In this document: positions 1 through 13,200 of the stretch, one piece after another
Layout: each line of letters begins with the position of its first letter
How positions within the stretch are numbered: the first letter of the stretch is position 1
Origin: an uncultured Verrucomicrobiota bacterium
Lineage (GTDB): Bacteria; Verrucomicrobiota; Verrucomicrobiia; Opitutales; Opitutaceae
Length of the DNA: 62,993 nucleotides
Assembly: GCA_903906135.1 (NCBI GenBank)
Contig: CAIVJE010000003.1
Span: 1-62,993, forward strand
Reading direction: 5' to 3'
Position numbers and translations under genes: made by a program
Notes under the pieces: model-generated
Seen by the model: the letters and a program-made list of their open reading frames with translations, nothing else
Databases searched by the model: none
Told to the model about the DNA's origin: nothing

Positions 1-235
1 CGATTTGCTTCACGTGTTCAGTGCGGGCGTGAGGTATCGCAATTTCATTCCCGAGACAGGTGGTATCGAGTCGTTCGCGGGCGAGCAATTCCTGGTAGAA
101 ACTCGGAAAATTGGCCACGTCGGGGTGCTGCTCTAAGAGCAGGGCAATTTCATAGAGCGCTGCGGTCCGCTTGGTGCTCTGCACGTCGAGCAAAATGCGG
201 GAAGGATCGAGTAAACTGGAGAGACGAACAGGCAT
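1..235 (-). CDS. PTS EIIA domain protein (PtsN/fructose type), 3' end beyond the window
   Basis: Only the first 78 codons are present; the gene runs off the left edge. Reading from the ATG at 235, the protein begins MPVRLSSLLDPSRILLDVQS and reaches NEIAIPHARTEH. The IPHA motif around His69 matches the phosphorylated histidine region of PTS EIIA type-2 domains, where PtsN has its active histidine at a similar position. Such domains take a phosphoryl group from HPr or the nitrogen-PTS NPr; in bacteria with few sugar permeases they usually act in regulation. It lies downstream of gyrA on the same strand, separated from it by a strong terminator, so it probably has its own promoter. PtsN or a stand-alone sugar EIIA cannot be told apart without the C-terminal half. 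Confidence 0.8.
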   Translation of the reverse strand, partial: MPVRLSSLLDPSRILLDVQSTKRTAALYEIALLLEQHPDVANFPSFYQELLARERLDTTCLGNEIAIPHARTEHVKQI

Positions 236-300
236 CAGGTAAGCGCTAAGGAATTCCGCGGTCCATGGGTTGGCAAGGCCGGAGTGTGAAATCTCGGCCA

Positions 301-330
301 AAAAAAAGCGCGCCTTGGGGCGCGCTTTTT
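301..330 (-). terminator. Rho-independent terminator after gyrA
   Basis: A 12-bp inverted repeat (AAAAAGCGCGCC and GGCGCGCTTTTT, four-base loop) lies just past the gyrA stop codon. The A-run on the plus strand gives a U-run after the GC stem in the gyrA transcript. The T-run on the other side lets it work in both directions. Confidence 0.85.
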
Positions 331-347
331 GTGCGGGGTGGCAGATT

Positions 348-2867
348 TTATGGAGTGGCTGGCGGCAACTCGTTCGGGGTCTCACTCTCAGCTATGGCAT
401 TAGCCGCTTGCTCTTCGTCAGTCTCAACGATGCGCGCGATGCTTAATAATTTGTCGCCCTCCGCGAGCGTGACCAGCCGGACGCCCTTGCCCCCACGATT
501 TACCTCCCGGATCGTGTTGACGGGGCAGCGGACGCTCTGCCCTTTGGCTGTGAGGAGCATGATTTCATCGGTATCTTTAATACTCAGAGCTCCCGCGAGC
601 TTGATGGACCCATCCTCAGGTAAGTCGATCGCCCAGACCCCGGTACCGCCGCGATTAATGAGGCGATAATCTTCGAAGCGTGTACGCACGCCGAGACCAG
701 CTTCGCTGGCGACGAGGAATTTTGCCGAATGGTCGACGACTTCGATGACGTCGAGGCAGTCACTATCGAGTTTGAAGCGCATGCCGGTGACGCCCCCGGT
801 GGCCCGGCCGGTGGCGCGGAATAGTTCTTCGTTGGTTTCTGCATCGCGTTCGCGGAAGCGAACAGCGAGCCCTTGGTGGGAGACGAGGATCAGCTCGTTT
901 TCACCGGTGGTGAGTACGGTGCCGATAACGGTGTCGCCTTCCGCTAAATTAATCCCGATCAGGCCGCCTTCGCGGGTGCAGTTAGCGTAATCAGCGAGGG
1001 AGCTCTTTTTGATAACGCCACTCTTGGTGGCCATCACGAGGTAGCGATCCTCAGCGAAATCCTTCACGCAAATCATGGCCGCGATCTTTTCGCCCTCCGC
1101 CAGACGCAGGAAGCTGGAGATTGATTTACCCTTGGCCGTGCGGGTGCCCTCGGGGGTATCATAAACCTTTTTCGCATGGCATTGGCCGATGCTAGTGAGG
1201 AAAAGGATATAGTCGTGGGTGCTGGCGGTGAAAAGATGTTCGGCAAAATCTTCCTCGTAGGTTTCGGCCCCGATGACGCCCTTGCCCCCGCGTTTCTGGG
1301 AGCGATATTCAGCGACTGGGGTGCGTTTGATAAAACCGAGGTGCGAAACGGTGATGACGCAGCCCTCATTAGGGATGACGTCTTCCATGCGCAGTTCCCC
1401 AGCATCATCAATAATTTGAGTGCGGCGCGGAGAGGCGTATTTATCACGCAACTCGAGCAATTCTTTTTTGATTAAAGCGAGCAAGCGGGCCTCTGAGCCG
1501 AGAATGGCGCGGAGTTCCTCAATCAATTTCATCAATTCAAGGTACTCAGCCTCAATCTTGCCGCGCTCGAGGCCCGTGAGTTGATAGAGGCGCAGCTCGA
1601 GAATGGCGTTGGTCTGGCGTTCAGAAAGCGGATACTTCGCCATCAAGCGTACTTTCGCATCATCGCGATTGGTGGAGGCGCGGATAATTTTTACGAAATC
1701 ATCGAGATTATCGAGGGCGATGATGTAGCCTTCGAGAATATGAGCGCGATCCTCAGCTTGGCGCAGGCGAAACTGGGTGCGGCGCGTGATCACATCTCGG
1801 CGATGGTCAATGTAGCACTCGATGAGCTCCTTGATGTTCATCTGCTTCGGCCGCTTCTTGTCGAGGGCAAGCAAGATAACGCCAAAGGAAGACTCCAGAG
1901 AGGTCTTCTGGTAAAGTTGATTGATCACAATCTGGGCCTGTTCGCCCCGCTTGAGCTCAATCACGATGCGCGTGTTTTCATCTGACTCATCGCGGAGATC
2001 CCGAATGCCATCGATTTCCTTGTCGCGCACGAGATCGGCGATTCGCAGCACGAGGGTCGCACGGTTTACGTTATAAGGAATTTCCGTGATAACGATTTGC
2101 TCCATCCCGCCCTTCATCTCCTCGGTGTGGGCTTTACCGCGAGTGCGGACAATGCCACGACCGGTGGTCAGGTAGGACTTGATCCCTTCGCGGCCATTGA
2201 TGAATCCTCCGGTCGGGAAGTCGGGTCCGGGAATATAGCGAATGAGATCAATCACCGAAATGCTCGGCTGATCGATAACAGCGCAAGTCGCATCAATAAT
2301 TTCGCCGAGATTATGCGGCGGAATATTGGTCGTCATGCCGACGGCGATGCCCGTCGATCCGTTCATTAACAAATTAGGCAGAGCCGCAGGCAGCACGGTC
2401 GGCTCGGTGGTCGATTCTTTATAATTAGGCGCGAAATCGACGGTATCTTCCTCGATGTCTTTCAGGAGTTCCTCGGCAATCGCATTCAGGCGAGCTTCGG
2501 TGTAGCGGTAAGCCGCTGGCGGATCACCATCGACGGAGCCAAAGTTGCCTTGTGGGTCGATCAGCGGATAACGCATGACCCACGGTTGGGCCAGCCGCAC
2601 GAGCGTGTCGTAAACTGAGGAATCGCCATGGGGATGGTAATTCTTGAGCACTTCACCAACGACGCCGGCGCACTTATCAAATGGCCGATTGTGCACGAGG
2701 CCTTCACGCAACATCGCGTAGAGAATACGACGCTGAACCGGTTTGAGGCCATCACGAGCATCGGGCAGGGCGCGCGAGACGATGACCGACATCGAGTACT
2801 CGATGTAAGCCGTCTGCATGATGTCAGTAATGTTAGCGGAGGAGAGTTTTTCGTTAGCGGTATACAC
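348..2867 (-). CDS. gyrA: DNA gyrase subunit A
   Basis: The 839-residue breakage-reunion subunit of DNA gyrase forms an A2B2 complex with GyrB and introduces negative supercoils. The catalytic tyrosine is in [10 protein letters not shown] at Tyr122, the same number as in E. coli. The quinolone-resistance region reads HGDSSVYD with Ser83 and Asp87, the usual susceptible residues. A GyrA box is present as QKRGGKG in the C-terminal beta-pinwheel half, which marks gyrase rather than ParC of topoisomerase IV; the first Arg of the common QRRGGKG is Lys here. The length is slightly under the E. coli 875 residues because the acidic tail is shorter. It starts at ATG 2867, 89 bases after the gyrB stop, so gyrB-gyrA is probably one operon. 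Confidence 0.97.
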   Translation of the reverse strand: MYTANEKLSSANITDIMQTAYIEYSMSVIVSRALPDARDGLKPVQRRILYAMLREGLVHNRPFDKCAGVVGEVLKNYHPHGDSSVYDTLVRLAQPWVMRYPLIDPQGNFGSVDGDPPAAYRYTEARLNAIAEELLKDIEEDTVDFAPNYKESTTEPTVLPAALPNLLMNGSTGIAVGMTTNIPPHNLGEIIDATCAVIDQPSISVIDLIRYIPGPDFPTGGFINGREGIKSYLTTGRGIVRTRGKAHTEEMKGGMEQIVITEIPYNVNRATLVLRIADLVRDKEIDGIRDLRDESDENTRIVIELKRGEQAQIVINQLYQKTSLESSFGVILLALDKKRPKQMNIKELIECYIDHRRDVITRRTQFRLRQAEDRAHILEGYIIALDNLDDFVKIIRASTNRDDAKVRLMAKYPLSERQTNAILELRLYQLTGLERGKIEAEYLELMKLIEELRAILGSEARLLALIKKELLELRDKYASPRRTQIIDDAGELRMEDVIPNEGCVITVSHLGFIKRTPVAEYRSQKRGGKGVIGAETYEEDFAEHLFTASTHDYILFLTSIGQCHAKKVYDTPEGTRTAKGKSISSFLRLAEGEKIAAMICVKDFAEDRYLVMATKSGVIKKSSLADYANCTREGGLIGINLAEGDTVIGTVLTTGENELILVSHQGLAVRFRERDAETNEELFRATGRATGGVTGMRFKLDSDCLDVIEVVDHSAKFLVASEAGLGVRTRFEDYRLINRGGTGVWAIDLPEDGSIKLAGALSIKDTDEIMLLTAKGQSVRCPVNTIREVNRGGKGVRLVTLAEGDKLLSIARIVETDEEQAANAIAESETPNELPPATP

Positions 2868-2956
2868 AGGGAAAAGTGAGGGGTGATGGGTAAGGGCGGA
2901 TGGGTTTCGGTCGCTGGGCTAAACCTATAGCCTATGACCTCTCGCCCAGGACCATT

Positions 2957-5593
<2,637 letters not shown>

Positions 5594-5749
5594 TTAACAA
5601 CATGATTAAAATGGGCTATTTTTCAGTATTCTTGGTTGGTCAATTTTTCATCGAAAAAAGAGGGTCTTTGGTGCGGTATTTTCATTTTGTCGCGTCGTTG
5701 TGACAGATTCATTTGACCGGACCGAGCGCCCACGCACAGTGACCACAAC

Positions 5750-6457
5750 ATGGCCGTATTTAGTCTGGAAAAATTGTTGGTGCTCCAGGAACGCGATAGC
5801 CAGCGATTGGCTTTCGAGCAACAGCTCAACGGGGTCCCCCGCGAGATTGCTGCCGTGGAGACCAAGATCGCGGCTGAGCGAACTGCCATTGAGGCCGCTA
5901 AGGCTGAATGGCACGGGCTAGAGTCAAAAAAGAAGCTGCTCGAAATTGAAATCAAGAGTGCCGAGGAAAAGATCGGCAAATATAAGACGCAGCAAAGTCA
6001 GGTGAGAAAAAATGATGAGTATCAGGCTTTGACGCACGAAATTGAGACTACCGAACAGAGTATCAGTGGATTAGAAGAGCAGGAGATTGGGGTGATGCTG
6101 CTCAGTGATGAGGCCAAGAAACGATTCGCGGCGGCGGAGGCTGAGTTGAAGCAAAATATTTCCGGCCACGAAGGGAGAATTCGCACGCTACAAGAGCGCG
6201 CGAAACAATTGTTGGTCGATGTCCAATCAGCCCAAGTGGCGGTGGACGCAGCGCGGCCGCTTGTGCCTGAGCCCACCTTGAGAATTTATGATCGGGTCGC
6301 CCGTAAGCCTGGTCACCCTGTCTGCGTAACGGTAAATGGCGACCGTTGTGGCGGTTGTCATCTTAAAGTGCCGACCCATATCGTAGTCCAAGCGCGCGCA
6401 GGGCTGGAAATTACCACTTGCGACCAATGTGGGCGTATTGTTTATTGGCAGGCTTAG
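5750..6457 (+). CDS. Coiled-coil C4 zinc-ribbon protein (PF02591/DUF164 type)
   Basis: A 235-residue protein with a long alpha-helical coiled coil (about residues 5-165, rich in Glu, Lys, Ala and Gln) followed by a C-terminal zinc ribbon with two CxxC pairs, DRCGGCHLKV and TTCDQCGRIV. This architecture matches the zf-RING_7/DUF164 family; the chlamydial member CdsZ is described as a type III secretion chaperone, but most members have no known role. The starting ATG follows an AT-rich region without a clear Shine-Dalgarno sequence. The stop codon at 6455-6457 lies inside the extended P1 stem of the RNase P RNA, so the two genes are fused end to end. The function here is unknown; nucleic-acid binding or a chaperone role are both possible. 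Confidence 0.85.
   Translation: MAVFSLEKLLVLQERDSQRLAFEQQLNGVPREIAAVETKIAAERTAIEAAKAEWHGLESKKKLLEIEIKSAEEKIGKYKTQQSQVRKNDEYQALTHEIETTEQSISGLEEQEIGVMLLSDEAKKRFAAAEAELKQNISGHEGRIRTLQERAKQLLVDVQSAQVAVDAARPLVPEPTLRIYDRVARKPGHPVCVTVNGDRCGGCHLKVPTHIVVQARAGLEITTCDQCGRIVYWQA
6418..6446 (+). promoter_or_regulatory. Possible rnpB promoter inside the preceding gene
   Basis: TTGCGA (6418-6423) and TTTATT (6441-6446) are 17 bases apart; each matches four of six bases of the sigma-70 -35 and -10 boxes. The predicted start falls near 6453, where the paired P1 strand of the RNase P RNA begins. The site lies within the last codons of the zinc-ribbon gene. Read-through from that gene followed by processing is the alternative. 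Confidence 0.4.
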
Positions 6458-6924
6458 TTTTGGGGCCAGGTCTTCGCTCCGAAGTTCTTTGATCCCAAGG
6501 CGCGGGTAATGCCGCGCCCGCTAAAGATAGTTCGGAGAGGAAAGTCCGGACACCACAGGGCAGGATTCCCCGCGAAAGAGGGGGCGCGACGCTTCAAGGC
6601 GTCGTGACGGATAGTGTCACAGAGAATATACCGCCTGAGGCGATTCACCGCAAGGTGAGGCGCTGAAGGTAAGGGTGAAAAGGTGGGGTAAGAGCCCACC
6701 GCGCCGAAAGTAATGACGGCGGCACGAAAAACCCAATCCGGTGCAAGACTAAATAGGGGACTCGGTGGCCCGTCGGATAGTCCCGGGTTAGTCGCACCCC
6801 AGCGTGTTCGGCGCAAGTCGAGCAACGGTGGGGCTGGTCACTTTCGGGTGGCCTGAGAGAAATGAAGATCACGTCGCATTAATACCGCGGCGGACAGAAT
6901 TCGGCTTATCGGCCCCAAAACTAA
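6454..6924 (+). ncRNA. rnpB: RNase P RNA, bacterial type A
   Basis: The catalytic RNA of ribonuclease P, which trims the 5' leaders of tRNA precursors. The universally conserved blocks are present: GAGGAAAGTCCGGACACCAC near 6535-6555, the GGTAAGAGCCCACCG region near 6687-6702, the GTGCAAGAC segment near 6741, and the 3' block with AGAGAAATGAAGATCAC near 6855 followed by ACAGAATTCGGCTTATCGG. The ends form a perfect 14-bp P1 helix, 6454-6467 pairing with 6911-6924. The mature ends may be a few bases inside these limits. At about 460 nucleotides it is longer than the E. coli RNA (377), from extended helices such as the GC-rich arm near 6570-6610. A terminator follows. Confidence 0.95.
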
Positions 6925-6938
6925 GTTCTTTTAAGCAC

Positions 6939-6969
6939 CGCGCCACCCCCTCTCGGGGTGGCGCGTTTT
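6939..6969 (+). terminator. Rho-independent terminator after rnpB
   Basis: An 11-bp GC-rich stem, CGCGCCACCCC pairing with GGGGTGGCGCG across a five-base loop, is followed by TTTT. It ends the rnpB transcript before the rpsT promoter region. Confidence 0.85.
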
Positions 6970-7013
6970 GCTGGTAGTCCTCCTCGGCGCTGCGACGGGG
7001 GAAGAATTCTCCC

Positions 7014-7043
7014 TTGACTCACTGGCCTGCCTCTGAGTTTTAG
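7014..7043 (+). promoter_or_regulatory. rpsT: Weak candidate promoter for rpsT
   Basis: TTGACT (7014-7019) is a good -35 box; TTTTAG (7038-7043) is a poor -10 box 18 bases downstream. It lies between the rnpB terminator and rpsT, where a promoter is needed. Confidence 0.3.
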
Positions 7044-7067
7044 CCCCTTCCAACCTATTTAAGACCT

Positions 7068-7334
7068 ATGGCCAACACTAAGTCCGCGATCAAAGCTGCC
7101 CGCAAATCCATCCGCAACGCGGCGCGTAACCAAGCCACCAAGACTCGGCTCAAGACCCTCGCTAAAGCCGTCCAGAAGGCTGCCGCTGGCACTGATGCCG
7201 AGGTAACCCGAGCAACGGCCATTGCCTACTGCTCCGCGCTCGACCGAGCCGTCAAGGCCGACGTCATTCATCGGAACTCAGCTTCCAATCATAAGGCGCA
7301 GTGCGCTAAGTATATTTTCGTCGCCAAAAAGTAA
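7068..7334 (+). CDS. rpsT: 30S ribosomal protein S20 (bS20)
   Basis: An 88-residue, strongly basic protein beginning MANTKSAIKAARKSIRNAAR, the standard S20 N-terminus. S20 is a primary 16S rRNA-binding protein of the small subunit and folds as a three-helix bundle. Length and Lys/Ala-rich composition fit the family. It is a single-gene unit flanked by a terminator on each side (6939-6969 and 7358-7388). The starting ATG lacks a Shine-Dalgarno sequence, as for several genes in this window. Confidence 0.96.
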   Translation: MANTKSAIKAARKSIRNAARNQATKTRLKTLAKAVQKAAAGTDAEVTRATAIAYCSALDRAVKADVIHRNSASNHKAQCAKYIFVAKK

Positions 7335-7357
7335 GCCGACTTCATCGAATTGCTCTG

Positions 7358-7388
7358 CCCCGTGCGCCTAACCGCCGCGGGGTTTTTT
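7358..7388 (+). terminator. Rho-independent terminator after rpsT
   Basis: CCCCG (7358-7362) pairs with CGGGG (7378-7382) and is followed by six T residues. The stem is short with a long loop, but the T-run and position 25 bases past the stop support it. Confidence 0.7.
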
Positions 7389-7471
7389 GTGCCGAGTAGG
7401 CGACGGGGCCGAAAATTGCGAAAACAAGTTGAGCCCGTCGTGATATTTCGTGTTCATCGCGGACACTTGGT

Positions 7472-10261
7472 ATGAAGGCTCGTCTGCATCTTTTGCCCTG
7501 GGATCGTCCATTGCTGGGACAGGCGGTGGCCTGGCTCTCCGCGGACTGGGTGGGTGCTGGGCCGCTCGATCTCTCACATCTTTTGGTGGTTGTGCCCACA
7601 CGGCAATCGGGGCGCCGGCTGCGGGAGGCTTTGGCGGCGCATGCTGGCGCGCGCGGGCAGGCCGTTTTTTCTCCGCGCGTGGTCTTGCCGGAAACGCTCG
7701 CGACGCTGAGCGCATCACCTGTCGGGGTGGCCACGCGACTGGCCAGCCAATTGGCTTGGATTCGAGTGTTGCGCCGAGTGCCACTCGCAGAATTCCGCGC
7801 AGTATTTCCGGTCGATCCTCCGGTGCGTGATTTTGCTTGGGCGCGGCGCTTGGCGGACCAGCTATTGCATCTGCAGTCGACGCTCGCCGAAGTTGGTTTA
7901 CAAATTGGCGGAGTTACGTCGCAGGCGGGTCCGGATTTTCCTGAGGCAGAACGCTGGCGGCAATTAGCAGATTTGGAGCAGCGGTATGTGGCCGTGCTGG
8001 CCGCCCAGCAATTACGGGATGCACAGGCCGCCAAATTAGATTTTGCGCTTCAGCCAATTTTACCCCCTGGGATTAAGAAAATTATTATGCTCGGGACGCC
8101 TGACCCGCTGCCACTGGCTAGTCGCATTATTGCTTTATTGGCCGAACAATTGCCGGTTGAAATTGGAGTGCTTGGTCCCGCCGATGAGTCAGCAGCGGCG
8201 CTTTTTGATGAATGGGGCCGGCCTCGGGTGGAGGTTTGGACCCAGCGGGAGCTGGGGGGGGCTGATTTTGAGCAGCGGGTGCGACTCTGCCTAGATCCCG
8301 CGGCCCAAGCCGGCCAGCTTGTGGCGCTGGCGCAGCGTTATGTGATCTCTGACGGGGGGCTCGCTCTGGGCATCGCCGATGCGGAGATCTTAGCACCGCT
8401 GGCGCATGGTCTCAGCTGTGCCGGCGTATCGGCGTTCAATCCCGAGGGTCGCCTGCGCCGGCAAGATGGCCTCTATGCGTTATTGAGCCTGTTGGCGGAA
8501 TTCGCGCGTAGTGATGCCTTCGCTACGAGCGCCGCACTGCTGCGTTGTCCGGCGCTGCTCGATTGGCTGGCGGCTCAGAGCGGAGCAGATTTTTCCTGCG
8601 CCACCCTGCTGCGCGAATGGGATGCTCTCCAGGCTGAGCATTTGCCCCCGACGCTCGCCGCCGCGCGGAGTTATGCGAAAAAATCTTCGCTGGCCGCGGA
8701 GGCGTTAGCGAGGCTGGCGGGATTGCAGCTTGAGTTGCAACAAGGAGTGTTTCCGCAAAATTGTCTGCAGTTATTAGAAAAATTATTTGCGGTCCGCGCC
8801 GTTCCATCCGCTGAACCACTGGTAGCCTCAGCCGCGGCGTGGGTGGAATTGGCCGAGGAAGTTGACAGCGCCTTGAAGATTTTCCCTGATTTAACGCCTG
8901 CGGAGAGCTGGGAATTTGCTTTGGCCCAATTCGCCGAAAGCGTGGGCTTTACAGAAAAATTAGCCGGCGCTCTCGAATTAAACGGCTGGCTTGAATTATT
9001 GTGGGAGGATGCACCGCATTTGGTCGTCGCCGGGCTTAACGATGGTCGCGTCCCGGATGTTGTTACTGGCGATGCTTTTTTGCCGGAAGTCTTGCGCGAG
9101 CGGCTGGGGTTAAAAACTAATGGGCGTCGTTTTGCGCGGGATGCTTATTTATTAGCTGCCATGGGGGCTGCGCGCGCCACGGCCGGACGATTGGAAATCT
9201 TGCTGGGTAAAGTCTCGCTGGCTGGGGATCCGTTGCGGCCGTCGCGGCTCTTGCTGCGCTGCGCGGATGCGGAACTCCCGGCGCGCATAGAATTTCTTTT
9301 TGATAAAGTGGTGGCGACGCAGGCGAGTTTACCGTGGACGCGCGCTTGGCCATTGCAGCCGACGGTGGCGCCGCCGCTGAAAAAAATATCTGTCACCGCT
9401 TTCCGCGATTACCTTCAGTGTCCGTTTCGTTTTTATTTACGACGGGTGCGCCGGATGGCGGCTTTGGATCTGGAAAAGGCTGAACTTGATGCCCGTGATT
9501 TTGGCAACCTCATGCATGATGCCCTCCGCGTGTGGGGTGATGATGAAAAATTACGCACCTGCGGGGAAGAATCAGTTCTGCGTGAGGCGTTGCTCGCGAC
9601 CTTAGAAGGGAAGATTCGCGCTCATTATGGTCGTGAATTGACGCTCCCTTTGGTGATTCAATTTGAGTCGGCTCGTCAGCGTTTGCGTCAGGCGGCCGCA
9701 GTGCAGGCGGCGGAATTTGCCGCCGGCTGGCGAATTGAGGCAGTCGAGCAGCCCTTTAATCTTTCGATTAGTGGACTCATGGTGGGAGGGAAAATCGACC
9801 GCCTGGACCGGCATATCGATGGTCGCGTGCGGGTATTGGACTACAAGACCTCCGACACTCCCGTTACCCCTGCGCAGGCGCATTGGGGTCCGGTCAACGC
9901 GACGAGTCCGGAGTGGGCCCGCCTTAGTATTAACGGTAAAGAGCGGGCGTGGCTTGATCTGCAACTGCCGCTCTATCAGTTAAATTTGGCGCCTGCCTTT
10001 GGGCCAGCAGTAGCCTGCGGGTATTTTAATTTACCTAAAGGGGTTGGGGCCACGGCGATTAGTGCCTGGACCGATTATACGCCGGATGTACAGCGGTCGG
10101 CCGAGGCCTGCGCAATGCATATTGTGGCAGCCGTGGCGGCTGGAGAATATTGGCCGCCGGCAGAATTAAAAGCAGGGGCGGATCGTGATTGGGGTAAATT
10201 ATTTCATCATGGGACGGCCGCGAGTGTTGCCGCGGATGCGTTAGCGGGAGGTCGGCGATGA
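7472..10261 (+). CDS. addB: AddB-like PD-(D/E)XK nuclease / inactivated helicase subunit
   Basis: A 929-residue protein acting with the helicase encoded next as an AddAB-type enzyme that resects double-strand DNA ends for recombination. The N-terminal part has a helicase-like fold, but the segment where a Walker A would lie reads PTRQSGRRLREAL, without the GKS/T. The C-terminal RecB-family nuclease is clear: SVTAFRDYLQCPFRFYLRR with Cys650, GKIDRLD with Asp776, and LDYKTSDTP with Asp790 and Lys792. Classical AddB staples this nuclease with an iron-sulfur cluster using one cysteine here and three near the C-terminus; only Cys650 remains and the last 30 residues have no cysteine. It overlaps the next gene by ATGA. 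The start is the ATG at 7472. The family is certain as a RecB-like nuclease; the AddB name rests on gene pairing. Confidence 0.85.
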   Translation: MKARLHLLPWDRPLLGQAVAWLSADWVGAGPLDLSHLLVVVPTRQSGRRLREALAAHAGARGQAVFSPRVVLPETLATLSASPVGVATRLASQLAWIRVLRRVPLAEFRAVFPVDPPVRDFAWARRLADQLLHLQSTLAEVGLQIGGVTSQAGPDFPEAERWRQLADLEQRYVAVLAAQQLRDAQAAKLDFALQPILPPGIKKIIMLGTPDPLPLASRIIALLAEQLPVEIGVLGPADESAAALFDEWGRPRVEVWTQRELGGADFEQRVRLCLDPAAQAGQLVALAQRYVISDGGLALGIADAEILAPLAHGLSCAGVSAFNPEGRLRRQDGLYALLSLLAEFARSDAFATSAALLRCPALLDWLAAQSGADFSCATLLREWDALQAEHLPPTLAAARSYAKKSSLAAEALARLAGLQLELQQGVFPQNCLQLLEKLFAVRAVPSAEPLVASAAAWVELAEEVDSALKIFPDLTPAESWEFALAQFAESVGFTEKLAGALELNGWLELLWEDAPHLVVAGLNDGRVPDVVTGDAFLPEVLRERLGLKTNGRRFARDAYLLAAMGAARATAGRLEILLGKVSLAGDPLRPSRLLLRCADAELPARIEFLFDKVVATQASLPWTRAWPLQPTVAPPLKKISVTAFRDYLQCPFRFYLRRVRRMAALDLEKAELDARDFGNLMHDALRVWGDDEKLRTCGEESVLREALLATLEGKIRAHYGRELTLPLVIQFESARQRLRQAAAVQAAEFAAGWRIEAVEQPFNLSISGLMVGGKIDRLDRHIDGRVRVLDYKTSDTPVTPAQAHWGPVNATSPEWARLSINGKERAWLDLQLPLYQLNLAPAFGPAVACGYFNLPKGVGATAISAWTDYTPDVQRSAEACAMHIVAAVAAGEYWPPAELKAGADRDWGKLFHHGTAASVAADALAGGRR

Positions 10262-13200
10262 AGACCCCCGGTCATGTTATGATTCTTGCCTCGGCGGGCT
10301 CGGGGAAAACTTATGCACTGACCAATCGATTTGTGCAGCTCTTAGCCAACGGCGCCGCCCCGGAGCGCATCGTGGCGCTGACTTTTACCCGCAAGGCGGC
10401 GGGAGAATTTTTTGATGAAATCCTCCGGAAGCTTGCGCAGGCCGCTGCTGATGAAGCGGCGGCGCGCAGACTGGCCATCGCCATCGAGGCGCCGAGCTTA
10501 GGCTCGGCTGATTTTCGGCGGATGCTGCGGTCGGTAGTGGAGGCGATGCCGCGGTTAAATTTAGGTACCCTTGACGGATTTTTTGCCCGCATTGTGCGAT
10601 CGTTCCCTCTGGAATTGGGTTTGGGGGGGGATTTCACTCTGCTGCAAGCTTCAGCTGTTCGCCGTGAGCAGCGGCGCGTGCAGCAGCAATTATTCGCGGC
10701 GAACGGCGAGCTCAGTGCGGCCCAGAGGGCATTTATCGAGGCATATAAACGCGCTACTTTTGGGGCGGACGAAAAGCAGCTGACGCGTCAGCTCGATGGG
10801 TGGTTGCATCAATACGCCGAGGTGTTTCTCGAAGTTCCTGTCGCGGCTCAGTGGGGCGGGGTGGCGCAAATTTGGCCACAGGGCTCGGAATGGTTGGCGC
10901 CGCTCGGGGAGCAAAAAGCGGTCGCTAGCCAATTGCGCGCCGTCTTGCCGTGGTCTGCGCTTGAAGATGGTCAGCGCGTGAAGTTGGAGGACTTCCTAAC
11001 TGAGTTGGTGGCTTGGCCGCCCGGAGCGCCTTTGGCGGCGCCGCTGGCGTATCTTTTAAAAAATGCGCTCTCCGTTTGGAGGGAATTACGCGCGGGGCGG
11101 GCTGAAATTACGATTGATCGGAAAAAAGTATTATTTGGAGTGGCCGCCAGCGCCGCCTTAGTCGCCGCCATTCGGCTGGTGGTGGGGGTGCAGCTCGCAA
11201 AAAATTTAGAGCAAACGCGCGGAATTTTTACGGTCCTAGAAGGCTATGATTTGGCCTATCATGAAGCAGTCCGGCGCAAGGGGCAGCTAACCTTTGCCGA
11301 TGTGCAGCGCTTACTGCGGCCTGACGGCGATCGCCCGATGCTGAGTCAAGCGGCCGGTGGTGGCCGTTTGTTGATCGACTGGCGACTGGATGCAAAATTT
11401 GACCACTGGCTGTTAGACGAATTTCAGGATACAAGTTACACGCAGTGGACTATTTTGCGTAACTTGCTCGATGAGGCGGTTCAGGATGCTGAGCATCGGC
11501 GTAGTTTATTTTATGTGGGGGATGTGAAGCAGGCGATTTTTGCCTGGCGCGAAGGTGATGCGCGGCTTTTCCGGCAAATCTTTGAGCACTATAATCAGGC
11601 TGCGCCCGGGGCAATTGCGGAGCGCTATTTGACGGATTCTTGGCGCTCCGGCCCCGCCGTGATCTCGATGGTAAATCGGGTCTTCGGCGATGTGCAGGCT
11701 TGGCGTGCCCTGATCCCCGTGGCCGCCGCGACTCGTTGGGCTGGAGAGTGGCGCGAGCATACCAGCGCAAAGCCGGAGCTGGGGGGGTACGCTGAGTTGT
11801 TGCAGGCGAACGATGAGGAGGGTCGATTCGCCGAGACTCTGCGCATTCTGCAAAAGGTGGAGCCAGGTCGCCGCGGTTTGAGTGTCGCGGTTATTGTACA
11901 AAAAAATGATACGGGCGCACGCCTCGCCGATTATCTGCGTCGGGTGGGCGGGTTGCCAGCGGTGGCAGAAAGTGACCGGCAGATTGCCCTCGATAATCCG
12001 CTGACGACCGCGTTGCTGGCACTCTTGCGTTTGGCGGCGCATCCGGGGGACACCTTCGCGGCTGAACATCTCGCCATGACGCCGTTAGCGGCGCTTTTGC
12101 GCGCGTCGGGGATTGATACTCCCGCTGAACTCACAGCCCGATTATTGGCTGAACTTCACGCGGACGGTTTTGCGGTGACGATTGACCGCTGGTTGCGCGC
12201 CTTGCAGTCAAGCTTGGTGGCGACGGATGGATTTAGCCAATTGCGTGGCCGTCAATTGGTGGAGGCGGCGCAGGAATTTGATCAAACTGGGCAGCGGGAC
12301 GTCGCCGAATTTTTAGGGTGGGCGGAAAATTATACGGTCCGTGAAGTTGATACGGCGGGGGTGGTGCGGGTGTTGACGATTCATGCGGCTAAAGGGCTTG
12401 GTTTTGAATTAGTAATTTTGCCTGATATTCAAGGCCGCACGATGGACGAGATGCGCGAGGGCTTGGCGGTGCAAAGATCGGACGATCGCCAAATTGAATG
12501 GGTGCTCGATTTGCCCAGCGCGATTTTTTATGAGGCAGATGAAGTCTTGAGTGCGCACGTTGCCGCCCGGAAAGCAGATGCGGCCTATGAGTCGATGTGC
12601 AAATTCTATGTAGCGATGACCCGGGCCAAGCGGGCGATGTATGTGATTGCTGAGCCGGTGGGCGCCTCAAAGTCGAAAAATTTTCCTAAATTGCTCGAGC
12701 AAACCTTAGGGGATACTTGGGCTGTAGGTGACCCAGCATGGTATGAGGGATTAGCCGCGACCAAGGGTAAGTTAGCTCCGGCTGCATTGGCGCCACTTGA
12801 CCCTGCGAGCGTAAGGCGGGTGGTGCGCTTGCCCTCGCGCCGGCCTTCGGATGCTCATTTCGAGGGGGAGTCCGTGCGATTATTTGCGGCGGCAGGATCG
12901 GGGGCCGCTGATTTTGGGACTAAGGTACATGCGCTCTTTGAGACGGTAGAATGGTGGCATGAATCTGCGGCCGCTGCTTGGCTGGCTGCTCGCCAGCGCG
13001 AGGGGGCTTCCTCTGAGGCTTTGGCGGAAGTGTGGCGCAGTTTGCATCACCCCCAGCTGGCAGCAGTGTTTCGATCGGATGGAAATTATTCTGAGGTTTG
13101 GCGGGAGCGGATTTTCGAAGTTATCATTGATGGGGTATGGTTAACCGGCGTGTTTGATCGCGTTCTTATCGCGCGAGATGCGGAGGGGCGAGCAAGGAGT

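Noticed and set aside
265-669. Open frames opposite gyrA, nuo and addB genes as extra proteins
   Set aside because: They are antisense shadows of well-supported genes, without family-like sequence.
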